From positions 1-64,000 of the forward strand of contig JAEWGW010000019.1 of NCBI GenBank assembly GCA_023388055.1: 64,000 bases of DNA. The letters are read 5' to 3'. This DNA is from Bacillota bacterium (GTDB taxonomy: Bacteria > Bacillota > Bacilli > Paenibacillales > NBRC-103111). The notes beneath the pieces were generated by a model. The model did not search any database. It was not told the origin of the DNA and worked only from the letters and a program-made list of their open reading frames with translations. How positions within the stretch are numbered: position 1 is the stretch's first letter; each line of letters opens with the position of its first letter. The position numbers and the translations under genes were made by a program. Below, in pieces: positions 34,942 through 43,829 of this stretch.

Positions 34942-36135
34942 GTGCGAATTTTGCATACGGCGGACTGGCATTTGGGCCGGACGCTGGAGGGCCGGAGCCG
35001 CCAGGCGGAGCAGGAGGCTTTTGTGGATGAGCTGGTGGCCATGGTCCGGCAGGAGGCGGTGGACCTGGTGCTGATTGCGGGAGATGTGTACGACAGTGTC
35101 AATCCGCCGTCCGCTGCGGAGAAGCTGTTCTACGACGCCTTGTCCCGCCTGGCTGAGGACGGGCGCCGCCATGTGGCGGTGATTGCGGGCAACCATGACA
35201 GCCCCGAGCGTTTGGCCGCGGCGGAGCCGTTGGCTTCCCGCCAGGGTATTGTCCTCCGGGGGCTCCCGGGGAATGCCCCCCTCCGGCTGGGCATCCCCTC
35301 CACAGGGGAGGAGGCGGTGCTGTATGCGCTTCCTTACCCGTCGGAGTCCAGGCTGGGGGAGCTGCTGAGCCAGGAGGCGGAGGAAAACGTTCTCCGCCGG
35401 GCGTATTCGGAGCGGATCGGCGCGCTGGTCCGGCAAGCCTGCAGCGAATTCAGCAAGGACACGGTGAATTTGCTGATGAGCCATCTATATGTGCTGGGCG
35501 GCGCCGAATCCGAGGGTTCGGAGCGCCCCATCCAGGTAGGCGGCGCCTATACCGTGGATGCCGCTGCATTATGCGCCGGAGCGGATTATATCGCATTAGG
35601 GCATCTTCACCGCCCGCAGTACATAAAAGCTCCTGCAACCGTTCGTTATTCCGGCTCGCCTCTGGCCTACAGCTTCTCCGAAGCAGGCCAGGCCAAGTCG
35701 GTCACCATCGCGGATATTACCCCTGGAAGCCAGCCAGTGATTACGGAGCTGCCCTTATCCTCGGGCAGACCTCTTGCGGAGTGGACGGCCAAAGGAGGGC
35801 TGGCCCAGGTGTATGAATGGCTGGAGGAAGGCAGGGACGCCAGGGCATGGATTGATCTGACCCTGTACATGGAGGAGGCGCTGTCCATGGACCAGCTGCA
35901 GCAGCTCCGCAGGGCTCATGAGGGCATCATCCATATCCGGCCTGTTTATCCGGAGATGCAGCGGGAGGAAGAGGAGCTGGACCGCAGACTGCCGGTGGAT
36001 GAGCTGTTCAGGCGGTTTTACAGCAGGCAGACGGGAGGCGCCCAGCCCGACGAGGAGCTGGTGCGGCTGTTCCTGTCCATGCTGCAGCAGCAGGGGCCCA
36101 GTGAGGCTGCCGCCGCAGAGGAGGAGCTGTCATGA
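34942..36135 (+). CDS. sbcD: Exonuclease subunit SbcD
   Basis: SbcD (Mre11 homologue) is the nuclease subunit of SbcCD, which cleaves hairpins and protein-blocked DNA ends. The 397-residue product has the phosphoesterase motifs HTADWHLGRT (about residues 5-14), IAGDVYDS, AGNHDSPERL (about 82-91), MSHLYVLGG and ALGHLHRPQ (about 220-228). The GTG at 34942 is preferred: AAGGAGG is 8 bases upstream and the product starts like the family (RILHTADWHLGRTLEGRSR). ATG 34936 is too close to that site, and the open frame to 34621 is repeat A2 read through. It overlaps sbcC by 4 bases. Confidence 0.95.
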   Translation: MRILHTADWHLGRTLEGRSRQAEQEAFVDELVAMVRQEAVDLVLIAGDVYDSVNPPSAAEKLFYDALSRLAEDGRRHVAVIAGNHDSPERLAAAEPLASRQGIVLRGLPGNAPLRLGIPSTGEEAVLYALPYPSESRLGELLSQEAEENVLRRAYSERIGALVRQACSEFSKDTVNLLMSHLYVLGGAESEGSERPIQVGGAYTVDAAALCAGADYIALGHLHRPQYIKAPATVRYSGSPLAYSFSEAGQAKSVTIADITPGSQPVITELPLSSGRPLAEWTAKGGLAQVYEWLEEGRDARAWIDLTLYMEEALSMDQLQQLRRAHEGIIHIRPVYPEMQREEEELDRRLPVDELFRRFYSRQTGGAQPDEELVRLFLSMLQQQGPSEAAAAEEELS

Positions 36136-39100
36136 GGCCGGTGCATTTGTCCCTGGCAGGGCTGCAAAGCTACAGGGAAAAGCAGGAAGTGGATTTCACC
36201 AAGCTGTCGGATGCGGGTGTTTTTGGGATTTTCGGACCTACCGGCAGCGGCAAATCCTCTATTCTGGATGCTATGACGCTGGCCCTCTACGGTAAGGTGG
36301 AGCGGGCTCCGGGCGGCACCCAGGGGATTATTAATCAAATGGAAACGAGCTGCAGCGTGACATTTACCTTCGAGCTGTCGGGTGCGGCCCGGACGGACCG
36401 TTACCGGGTGGAGCGGACGTATAAACGATCCGGCGACGCTTCGGTCACTCAGAGCATCACCCGGCTGGTGCAGGTGGAGGCCACCGGTCCCGTGGTGCTG
36501 GCTGACAAAGCCAAAGAGGTGGATGCCCGGATTCAGCAGATTCTGGGTTTGTCCATGCAGGATTTTACCAGGGCAGTGGTGCTGCCTCAGGGCAAGTTTG
36601 CGGAATTCCTCTCCCTGAAGGGTGTGGAGCGGCGGCATATGCTGGAGCGGCTGTTTCACCTGGAGCAATATGGCGATGCCCTTGGCGCCCGGGTGGGAGC
36701 CGGTGTCCGGGAAGCGGATATGGCGGTGAAGCAGGCGGAAGCGGAGCAGCTGGGCCTGGGGAATGCCTCGGAGGAGGCCTTGAAGGAAGCTGCTCTAATC
36801 CTTGCTCAGGCGGAGGCCGCCAGTGTTGCAGCCCGGACCTTCCTCCAATCTGCGGAGCGGGAGGCCCACGACAAACGCGCCTTATGGAAGCTTCTGCAGG
36901 AGCGGGAGGGGCTGGAGCAGGAGACCCACCGCTTATCCTTTGACAGGAGCGGCATGGAAGCCGAAGAGGCGCGGCTTCAGCTGGCGGTGCAGGCCCGGCG
37001 GGTTTCCCACTTTCTGAAGGAATGGGCGGAGGCGGCCAACGAGCGGGATCAGGCCGTCCGGATGCTGGAGGAGGCGGAGCGGCAGCACGCCCAAAAAACG
37101 GAGCGCTGCAGCTTGGTCCGGCAGGAACATGCCGAAGCGCAAAAGCGTCTGGCTGAAGAGGAAGGCCCCTTGGGGGAACAGCTGTCCAATGTCTGGCAGG
37201 CGATAGCGCTGCATGAAGAGCTGGCCGCCGTTCAACAGAGTTTGGACGAGACAACCCGGACTGCTGTGGAACTGGCCCGTAAGGAACAAGAAGCAGCCGA
37301 GCTGCTGGCCCGGGAGCAGGAGCGGTACGGCAAGGCACTGGCGCTGCAGCAGGAGCTGAAGACAAAGCTGGCCGCGCTCTCCATCCCGTCCGGACGGCGG
37401 GAGCAGCTGCAGCAGGCTGTCCTGGCCGTGCACAAGCTGGAGAATGCCAAAAAGCAAACCTCCGCTGCTGAAGAGGAGCTTCAAACGGCCAAGCAACAAA
37501 GCGAGACACTACTTCAAGCGGGTCATCAAGCACGGGAGGCGCTGGACCAAAGCCGCCGCCGGCTGGCGGAGCTGACCGGCCAAGGAGCGGATCTGATCCG
37601 CCGGTTAGCGGAGCTAACCTCCTCTGCTGAGGAGTTAGGGCGGCTGGCTGCCGCCGGGGAGGAGCAGGAGCAGCAGCGTGGACTTGTTGAGCTCCGGCGT
37701 AATCTGGCCGGGCAGCTGGCCCGGGATCTGAAGGACGGGGAGCCCTGCCCGGTATGCGGCTCCCTATCTCATCCGGTCCATGCTTCCACGGGGCAGGGAC
37801 CGGAGGATGCCTCAGCGTCTCCCCCAGCGGAAAGCCACCCCTCCGGTGCAGAAGTTGCCCGCTGGCGCAGCTTGCTGATGGAGGCCAAGGATGTGGGGCT
37901 CTCCGCCCACACCAAAAGTAAAACACTCCAATCGGAGCTGGATCAGCATACTGCCGATTCCACAGCGGATGAAAGAAAGACGCAAACCGAGGTGGCGGCT
38001 GCGATCCAGCTTCAAAACGCCGCTGCACTGGTCCCTCCGCTCAAGGAAATGGAAAAACGGATAGACAGCTGCCGCGGGGGGCTAAGCCGGCTTCAGCAGG
38101 AGACAGAGCGTTGGAGCCAAGAGCTCAGGAGTGCCGCAGCCCGCCTCCGCCAGGAGGAAACCGCCCTGGCGGAGCACCTGGCGCGCCATACCGCCGCTGT
38201 AAGCGCCGCAGAGGCAGTGTCCGGAAGAGTGGATACAATGCGGAAGCATGTGGCGGAGGAGGAGCACAGCTGGCGTTTGTCCTTCCCTGAGCTGCACCCG
38301 GATGAGGCGCAGGCCCAATGGGACCAGCTCCAGGAGGGGCTGCGGCTGCAGGAGGAGCTGATGGCCCGTCTGGCCAAGGCGGACCCGGTGCTGGAGCAGA
38401 TGGCCGTAGCACTCAAGTGGCTGCAGGAGGAAGCGGTAGGCCATGAACGGGAACGGATTGCCGCCGCAGCCAGGGTACAGGGTATGGCCTCCAGCGTGGA
38501 GGAAAAGAGGGTCAAGCTGCTCCAACTGTTAGGCGCAGAGCTGAGCCGCAAGGAAACCGCAGAGCTGCTGGACAGCCAAACAGCCCGGCTCCGGTTGATG
38601 AAGGAGCGGGAGGCGGAGCTGCGCAGGGAGCTGGAGCTGCGTCAAGCCGAGCTGAACGAAGCCGACCGCAGGCTGGCCGGTGCCTGCCAAGCCAGGCTTT
38701 CCGCTGACTCCGCCTTGGACAAAGCCCAAAGCCACGGTGAGCGGGAGCTGGCCTCCTCCGGATTTGAAACCGCAGAGCAGGCATCTGCCGCTATCCTGTC
38801 CGACGAAGCCATCCGCACACTGGAGGAGCGCATTACCGGTTACAAGGAAGCGCAGCTGAAGCTTAAAAGCGCCATCGATACGGTGAATGCCCAAATTGGT
38901 GAGCGGCAGATGACGGAAGCGGAGTGGGAGCAGTGCGAGGGGGCACTTGCAGAAGCCAGACAGGCGGATGAAACGGCCCTGGAGCAAAAAGCGAGGGCCG
39001 TCCGCGACATGGAGGAGCTGAACCGGCGCCATGCCCGTTGGCTGGCTATTGAGGAGGAACGCCAAGGGGCATTGGGGCGTTTACGGAATTTCCAAAAGCT

Positions 39101-39590
39101 CCAGACGGTGCTACGGGGCAACGCCTTCGTGGAATTTATGGCCATGGAGCAACTGCTGCAGGTAAGCCGGGCGGCGTCCGAACGGCTGAGCCAGCTGACG
39201 CGGCGCCGGTACGCCCTGGAGACGGATTCCACAGGCGGGTTTATTATCCGGGACGATGCCAATGGCGGCTTGCGCAGACCAGTGAGCACCTTGTCCGGCG
39301 GAGAAACCTTCCTGACCTCCCTGTCCTTGGCCTTGGCGTTATCCGCCCAGATTCAGCTGAACGGCACCCATCCCTTGGAATTCTTCTTCCTGGATGAAGG
39401 CTTTGGAACACTGGACCCGGACCTGCTGGAAACGGTGGTCCATGCCCTGGAGAAGCTCCATATGGAACGGCTCACGGTAGGGGTAATCAGCCATGTGCCC
39501 GAGCTGAAATCCAGACTTCCCCGGCGGCTGGTGGTTCATCCGGCAGAAGCGGCGGGTGCAGGCAGCCGCATCCTGTACGAAACGTTATAG
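36132..39590 (+). CDS. sbcC: Exonuclease subunit SbcC
   Basis: SbcC (Rad50 homologue) is the ABC ATPase partner of SbcD. The 1152-residue product has Walker A GPTGSGKSSIL (about residues 35-45), two long coiled-coil arms, the zinc hook CPVCGS (about 539-544) at the apex, the signature LSGGETFLTSLSLALALS (about 1055-1072) and Walker B FFFLDEGFGTLD (about 1085-1096). The start overlaps the sbcD stop as ATGA. The order addB-addA-sbcD-sbcC matches Bacillus. Confidence 0.97.
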   Translation: MRPVHLSLAGLQSYREKQEVDFTKLSDAGVFGIFGPTGSGKSSILDAMTLALYGKVERAPGGTQGIINQMETSCSVTFTFELSGAARTDRYRVERTYKRSGDASVTQSITRLVQVEATGPVVLADKAKEVDARIQQILGLSMQDFTRAVVLPQGKFAEFLSLKGVERRHMLERLFHLEQYGDALGARVGAGVREADMAVKQAEAEQLGLGNASEEALKEAALILAQAEAASVAARTFLQSAEREAHDKRALWKLLQEREGLEQETHRLSFDRSGMEAEEARLQLAVQARRVSHFLKEWAEAANERDQAVRMLEEAERQHAQKTERCSLVRQEHAEAQKRLAEEEGPLGEQLSNVWQAIALHEELAAVQQSLDETTRTAVELARKEQEAAELLAREQERYGKALALQQELKTKLAALSIPSGRREQLQQAVLAVHKLENAKKQTSAAEEELQTAKQQSETLLQAGHQAREALDQSRRRLAELTGQGADLIRRLAELTSSAEELGRLAAAGEEQEQQRGLVELRRNLAGQLARDLKDGEPCPVCGSLSHPVHASTGQGPEDASASPPAESHPSGAEVARWRSLLMEAKDVGLSAHTKSKTLQSELDQHTADSTADERKTQTEVAAAIQLQNAAALVPPLKEMEKRIDSCRGGLSRLQQETERWSQELRSAAARLRQEETALAEHLARHTAAVSAAEAVSGRVDTMRKHVAEEEHSWRLSFPELHPDEAQAQWDQLQEGLRLQEELMARLAKADPVLEQMAVALKWLQEEAVGHERERIAAAARVQGMASSVEEKRVKLLQLLGAELSRKETAELLDSQTARLRLMKEREAELRRELELRQAELNEADRRLAGACQARLSADSALDKAQSHGERELASSGFETAEQASAAILSDEAIRTLEERITGYKEAQLKLKSAIDTVNAQIGERQMTEAEWEQCEGALAEARQADETALEQKARAVRDMEELNRRHARWLAIEEERQGALGRLRNFQKLQTVLRGNAFVEFMAMEQLLQVSRAASERLSQLTRRRYALETDSTGGFIIRDDANGGLRRPVSTLSGGETFLTSLSLALALSAQIQLNGTHPLEFFFLDEGFGTLDPDLLETVVHALEKLHMERLTVGVISHVPELKSRLPRRLVVHPAEAAGAGSRILYETL

Positions 39591-39611
39591 TGGGACTCAT
39601 AAGCGGTTTAC

Positions 39612-39647
39612 AACCCCGGGAAATGGAAGTCTCCCCGGGGTTTTTCC
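39612..39647 (+). terminator. Terminator of the addBA-sbcDC cluster
   Basis: AACCCCGGG (39612-39620) pairs with CCCGGGGTT, followed by a T run. Confidence 0.88.
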
Positions 39648-39692
39648 TGTTTGTGGCGACAGGTTTAACGATTTTGTGAACAAGATGTGAAA

Positions 39693-39707
39693 TTGGAAAC
39701 GATTACT
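39693..39707 (+). promoter_or_regulatory. Candidate CcpA site (cre) upstream of the FocA-type gene
   Basis: TTGGAAACGATTACT fits every position of the consensus WTGNAANCGNWNNCW. It lies 156 bases before the start codon. CcpA control of formate metabolism is plausible in Firmicutes. No promoter of good quality was found to place it relative to the transcription start. Confidence 0.5.
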
Positions 39708-39862
39708 GGCTATGTTAAAGAAATGTTCACTACCCCCCGGCCGGACATGAAGGTACAATGGGTTTAGCCTAATTAGAATCATTGCAAGACTGAATGTCCA
39801 TTTTGTTGGCGGAACAACAAGAAGACAACCACATTCAAGAAATCCTGAAGGAGGCTATACCA

Positions 39863-40708
39863 ATGGCGTCATATTTGACTCCAAAAGAAATTGCCGAATA
39901 CACCATCGAATCCGGCTACAAAAAAGCAACCTCGCCCTTGCTGACCGTGCTTACACTGGGCTTTGCAGCGGGGGCTTTCATATCTCTCGGGTTTTTGCTG
40001 GCGATCCGCGTGACCGCAAGCGCACCTGCCGCATGGGGCAGCTTTGCCACCTTTATCGGAGCCTCGGTGTTCCCTGTTGGGCTGATTCTGGTGCTCATCG
40101 GTGGCGGAGAGCTGTTGACCGGCAACATGATGGCGGTTCCCTTGGCCCGTTATGCAGGAAGAATTACCACCTGGCAGGCCATCCGCAATCTGATCCTGAT
40201 TACACTAAGCAACTTTGCGGGTGCTATCTTTGTCGCTTATTTCTTCGGTCATGTGGTAGGTTTGACGGAAACCGGCGCGTTCCTGGCCAAGACGGTGGAT
40301 ATGGCCGAGCATAAGGTCCATGACAGCTTCGTGCAGGCCTTCGTTTCCGGTATCGGCTGTAACTGGCTGGTTGCTTTGGCCGTGTGGCTTTCCTATGGTG
40401 CCAAGGACATCGGCGGCAAGATTCTCGGCATCTGGTTCCCGACAATGGCCTTCGTCGCCATCGGCTTCCAGCACGTTGTAGCCAACATGTTCCTCATCCC
40501 GGCAGCCATTTTCGCCGGACATCTGACCTGGGGCGATTATTTCCAAAACTTCATCCCGGTTTGGCTGGGCAATCTGGTGGGCGGTGCCATCTTCGTAGCG
40601 GCCATCTATTTCATGGCTTATCTCAAAAAGACCCAAGAGGCTGCTGAAGTGAAGCCTGCTGCTGTCAAACCTGCTGCTGCAGCACGCGATGTCCGCGTAG
40701 CCAAATAA
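39863..40708 (+). CDS. Formate/nitrite transporter family protein (FNT)
   Basis: FNT proteins are pentameric channels for formate, nitrite or hydrosulfide. The 281-residue product has six hydrophobic segments and the family landmarks GFAAGAFISLGFLL (about residues 33-46), GGGELLTGNMM (about 80-90), GIGCNWLVALAVW (about 163-175) and GFQHVVANMFLIP (about 201-213), with the central His. Sequence does not separate formate (FocA) from nitrite (NirC) transport. ATG 39863 follows GAAGGAGG; the frame is open upstream to 39794. The C-terminal tail is Lys/Ala/Pro-rich. No formate lyase genes are nearby. Confidence 0.9.
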   Translation: MASYLTPKEIAEYTIESGYKKATSPLLTVLTLGFAAGAFISLGFLLAIRVTASAPAAWGSFATFIGASVFPVGLILVLIGGGELLTGNMMAVPLARYAGRITTWQAIRNLILITLSNFAGAIFVAYFFGHVVGLTETGAFLAKTVDMAEHKVHDSFVQAFVSGIGCNWLVALAVWLSYGAKDIGGKILGIWFPTMAFVAIGFQHVVANMFLIPAAIFAGHLTWGDYFQNFIPVWLGNLVGGAIFVAAIYFMAYLKKTQEAAEVKPAAVKPAAAARDVRVAK

Positions 40709-40756
40709 ATCCCTAAGCTAGGCCCGTTCCGCTTCCCGTAAACAAAATCGGATATG

Positions 40757-40806
40757 CCAAAAAAAGCTCCCTTGCCTGCTATATGCAGACAAAGGAGCCT
40801 TTTTTG
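40757..40806. terminator. Bidirectional terminator
   Basis: GCTCCCTTGCCTGC pairs with GCAGACAAAGGAGC with two mismatches, flanked by A7 on the left and T6 on the right, so it works for both the FNT gene and the convergent TetR/FAD gene. Confidence 0.85.
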
Positions 40807-40834
40807 CGTTTGGCCGCTTCCGGAAGGAACGGGC

Positions 40835-42790
40835 TTATTTCTGCTGCAGCATCCTGGAGTCCTGCTGGAGCAGACGGGCCACATTGCGGGCACTGGAGAA
40901 GGAGCGCTCGGCCAATTCTCCCTTGCCGACGCAGCCGTCACCGCAGAAGTAGAAGGGCACATTTTCCACCCGGTTGGGCAGGAGCTCGTTGCCTTCAATA
41001 TTCTTGACGCTGGACACCATAGCCTTCTTGGATACACGCTTGACGGTCAAGGCATCGCGCCAGCCCGGATAATGCTTGTCGAAGAGGGATTCCATGGCTT
41101 CCTGCTTCTGGTCCAGATACAGCTTGCGGCTTTGGTCGCTTTCGAACTCATCGTTCAGGTAGGCGACACCTTGCAGCAGCTGGCCGTTATCCGGCACCAG
41201 GGTATGGTCGGTCGCGGAAACGTCAGTGATGAACATCTTTTGGTCCATATCGCTGATATAGCTGAACGGACGGGCCACCACTTGGTTCAGGCCGATGTCG
41301 TACACCATCACCTCGGTGGGTTTGCTGTCCTGGTATCTATCCATAAACGGCTCCCACGGGGTGCCGCGGAGGAGCTTGACGACCTGCTGCACCGGCATGG
41401 CGAACACCACGTTGTCGAAGGCTTCTTCCCGTTTTTTGGTTCTCAGGACAAACTTGCGGTTTTCGTAGCGGACTTCATCCACACCCTCCTGCATAGCCAC
41501 ATCCCAACGGCCGGAGCCGGAGATCTTGTCATGCAGCTGGTTGGTGATGACTGCCCAGCTGCCCAGCACGTAGTTTACCGGACGGCTGGAGAGGAACAGA
41601 TTATGGTAATATTCGCTGACGACGGAGCCGGACACCTTGCGGGCATCCTCCGGGGAGATGAAGAAGTTGGAGCACACCAGATGCTCCCACAGCTCCTTCA
41701 GATCGTCATCGGCATCCGACTGGTCCAGATAGTCACCCAGCGTATCGTAGTTTTTGATGGTATGGATCTGCGCGATGATGGCGGCAACCTCGCCGACAAA
41801 ACGCACCTTCTGCACGGCAGTCAGCAGGTCGGTTTTGACGATATTGACAAAATCCAGAGGAGCCGGAGTCAGTTGGCCGTTTTTGGAGTAAACCACCTTG
41901 CGCTTATCCACCTGCTTGCTGCTGAAGGACATACCAAGTTCCTTCTCCATGGTGGTGATGTTGTGGCGGTCAATGCCGTAGATGGCATGGGCGCCGTAGT
42001 TCAGCGTAAAGCCTTCCTTCTCATAGGTAAAAGCGCGTCCTCCCAGCTGCGGGCTGCGCTCGAACAGAACTCCCTCAATATGCTCGGTTTCGGACAGATA
42101 TGCGGCGGCGGTCAAACCCGCCAGGCCTCCTCCAATAATGGCTACTCTCATTGTGGTCTCCTCCTGTTTGCTTCGCGGAAGCATATGTGTAGTATACGGG
42201 GCAAGCTGCTTGGGGGCGGTGCTGCCGGTTTCATGGCGGATGCCGTTCCAGACAATGGACAGATTGTTCTCCAAAAGGGGAAGCAGCTCCGCGTCATCCT
42301 TGACGCTCCAACTGATCACAGTGCCCACATAGATGGTCACCAGCGCATTGACCTTCTCCGGCTCGGGAAGCCAAATCAGAAGCTGCTTGTGCAGAAGATC
42401 AAAAGGCTGAAGCATGGATAAAACCGGATCGGTTTCCTGGGATACGGTGGTAATGGAGCGGATCAGCACCCGGTACTTGCGGATATTGGCGGCAAGCTCC
42501 AGGAACAGCCGGTTGATATGAGCCTCCAGCGATGTCACCTGAAGGACGGGCGTCCGGGCCCAAGCTTTGATCAGGTCTTCCTGGCGGCGTCCCACCTCCA
42601 GCAGAATTTCCTCTTTCCCCTTGAAGTAATGGTAGAAGGTGCCCTTGGAGGTATGGGTGGCCGCGATGATCTCGTCAACCGAGACATTCTCGTACCCTTT
42701 TTGCATGAACAGATTCAGAGCGGCTTCGATAACCGCCTCCCGCTTCTTTCGCGTCGATTCCCTCATGAACGTAATGGTCATCACACCCAT
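40835..42790 (-). CDS. TetR regulator fused in frame to FAD-dependent oxidoreductase
   Basis: One open frame of 651 residues holds two complete proteins. Residues about 9-195 are a TetR-type regulator: the helix-turn-helix REAVIEAALNLFMQKGYENV to THTSKGTFYHYFKGKEEIL, then a ligand domain. Residues 214-651 are an FAD amine oxidase/phytoene desaturase-like enzyme starting MRVAIIGGGLAGLTAAAYLS (Rossmann GxGxxG) and ending with a CGDGCVGKGELAERSFSSAR segment typical of the FAD C-terminal motif. No stop codon lies between them, yet a strong internal ribosome site sits before Met214. The first start is uncertain (ATG 42790, 42781 or 42766). A palindrome at 42845 is a likely operator. The substrate is unknown. 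Confidence 0.85.
   Translation of the reverse strand: MGVMTITFMRESTRKKREAVIEAALNLFMQKGYENVSVDEIIAATHTSKGTFYHYFKGKEEILLEVGRRQEDLIKAWARTPVLQVTSLEAHINRLFLELAANIRKYRVLIRSITTVSQETDPVLSMLQPFDLLHKQLLIWLPEPEKVNALVTIYVGTVISWSVKDDAELLPLLENNLSIVWNGIRHETGSTAPKQLAPYTTHMLPRSKQEETTMRVAIIGGGLAGLTAAAYLSETEHIEGVLFERSPQLGGRAFTYEKEGFTLNYGAHAIYGIDRHNITTMEKELGMSFSSKQVDKRKVVYSKNGQLTPAPLDFVNIVKTDLLTAVQKVRFVGEVAAIIAQIHTIKNYDTLGDYLDQSDADDDLKELWEHLVCSNFFISPEDARKVSGSVVSEYYHNLFLSSRPVNYVLGSWAVITNQLHDKISGSGRWDVAMQEGVDEVRYENRKFVLRTKKREEAFDNVVFAMPVQQVVKLLRGTPWEPFMDRYQDSKPTEVMVYDIGLNQVVARPFSYISDMDQKMFITDVSATDHTLVPDNGQLLQGVAYLNDEFESDQSRKLYLDQKQEAMESLFDKHYPGWRDALTVKRVSKKAMVSSVKNIEGNELLPNRVENVPFYFCGDGCVGKGELAERSFSSARNVARLLQQDSRMLQQK
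42149..42166 (-). promoter_or_regulatory. Internal ribosome site and start of the oxidoreductase part
   Basis: On the minus strand CAGGAGGAGACCACAATG places a near-ideal Shine-Dalgarno 6-8 bases before an ATG that is the natural first codon of the FAD protein. A separate 438-residue oxidoreductase (40835-42151) is therefore likely to be made in addition to, or instead of, the fusion. Confidence 0.75.
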
Positions 42791-42844
42791 CAGCTTATTC
42801 CATCTCTATTATAAAACTCCGGCAAGCATCCGTCCAGCCGAAAA

Positions 42845-42859
42845 TAGACTATCAGTCTA
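42845..42859. promoter_or_regulatory. Candidate operator of the TetR-type regulator
   Basis: TAGACT ATC AGTCTA is a perfect palindrome with a 3-base centre, 55 bases before the first possible start of the TetR/FAD gene. TetR regulators typically bind such sites in their own promoter. Confidence 0.55.
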
Positions 42860-43014
42860 ATTTGGGTCAAAGGGGGGTGGGAACTTTGGGCAACCGCCTA
42901 TTTTACGCATACCGGGTGTCCGCCCAGGAACCGGGCGCATATCATGCTCTATGACCAGCCGGAGCGGCGGAGGGGAGCCTTCCTGCAGCCGGCAATCAAC
43001 GGGAGGAATGCGGC

Positions 43015-43455
43015 ATGCAGCATCAGGAGGCTTTTAACATGTGCCAGGAGCACATGAACAAGTATGTCCGCCTGCATATGCAGGACGGGGCGGTGTATGA
43101 CGGCATCATTGAAAAGGTAGATGAGGAGCATGTGTTTATCGCGGCTCCGGTGATGGAGGAAGACGAGGCTATGCGGGCGCCTTATCCCGGCATCGGCGGG
43201 GGAGTTGGCCCGGGAGGGCCGGGTTTTGGGCCAGGCGGCCCCGGCTTCGGCGGCCCCGGTCATTGGGGTCCGGGTCCCAGACCGGGTCCATGGGGTCCCG
43301 GCCCGTGGGGACCTGGTCCGTGGGGAGGCCCCGGCCCGTGGGGGCCTCCCGGTCCCTGGATCGGTCCAGGGTACTGGCCGTACCCCCGCTACCGCCGCTA
43401 TGGGCTGCCACTGGCGGGGCTGGCCGCCTTGTCTCTGTTTCCGTTCTGGATATAA
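43015..43455 (+). CDS. Small protein with Sm-like N-terminus and Gly/Pro/Trp repeats
   Basis: The 146-residue product has two parts. Residues about 12-45 (NKYVRLHMQDGAVYDGIIEK, then VDEEHVFI) read like an Sm/LSm-type beta barrel half: a ligand or RNA-binding strand pair with the D-G turn. Residues about 60-125 are a low-complexity run of PGG, PGF, GPW and GPG units. The end (LPLAGLAALSLFPFW) is hydrophobic. The start follows GGGAGGA. Similar two-part small proteins occur in Paenibacillaceae to my knowledge, without a known function; surface or spore-coat association is only a guess. Confidence 0.75.
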   Translation: MQHQEAFNMCQEHMNKYVRLHMQDGAVYDGIIEKVDEEHVFIAAPVMEEDEAMRAPYPGIGGGVGPGGPGFGPGGPGFGGPGHWGPGPRPGPWGPGPWGPGPWGGPGPWGPPGPWIGPGYWPYPRYRRYGLPLAGLAALSLFPFWI

Positions 43456-43542
43456 ACGGCTGTGCCGGCTCCTTGGGGAGCCGGTTTTATTGCTGCGGAA
43501 GGGCGGATGTTAACTTTGTCGGTTAATTAGGGAGGGGCGTCC

Positions 43543-43727
43543 GTAACGGAACTGTGAGTCCCTTAGAGGCAGAAAATCAGAGATTCCCGGGAATAACGGA
43601 ACAGAGCGACCGTTAGCCGCAGAATAAGCCTGTTCCGAGCTGTCCTGCCCCTTCTAAGACCCTATCCGTTCCGTAACAAGCCGAAAACAGCTCTTTTTGC
43701 ACGCTAAGGGCGTTAAAGTTCCGTTAC
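43543..43727. repeat. Family-B four-unit element B3 (before HIT)
   Basis: Forward AACGG at 43545 and 43595; reverse CCGTA/CCGTT ending at 43675 and 43725. Spacing is 50, 81, 50, total 181. It shares the AACGGAAC subtype with B2. It fills most of the 374-base gap between the Gly/Pro-rich protein and the HIT gene; nothing else is seen there except the HIT promoter. Confidence 0.85.
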
Positions 43728-43760
43728 CGCGGATAAAGGGCAAAGACCCGTAAACCCGAA

Positions 43761-43789
43761 TTGGACGGGCCCTGAATTTTTGGTATGAT
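43761..43789 (+). promoter_or_regulatory. Candidate sigma-A promoter of the HIT gene
   Basis: TTGGAC (43761-43766), 17 bases, TATGAT (43784-43789). The -35 is weak and the -10 good. It lies just beyond element B3. Confidence 0.4.
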
Positions 43790-43829
43790 GTAATGTGATG
43801 ATGAGCCCAATTAACGGAGGTAGTGCCAA

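Noticed and set aside
40754..42421. A 555-codon plus-strand frame opposite the TetR/FAD gene
   Set aside because: It starts inside the bidirectional terminator and gives a low-complexity His/Val/Ala-rich protein with no motif, whereas the minus strand gives two clear domains.
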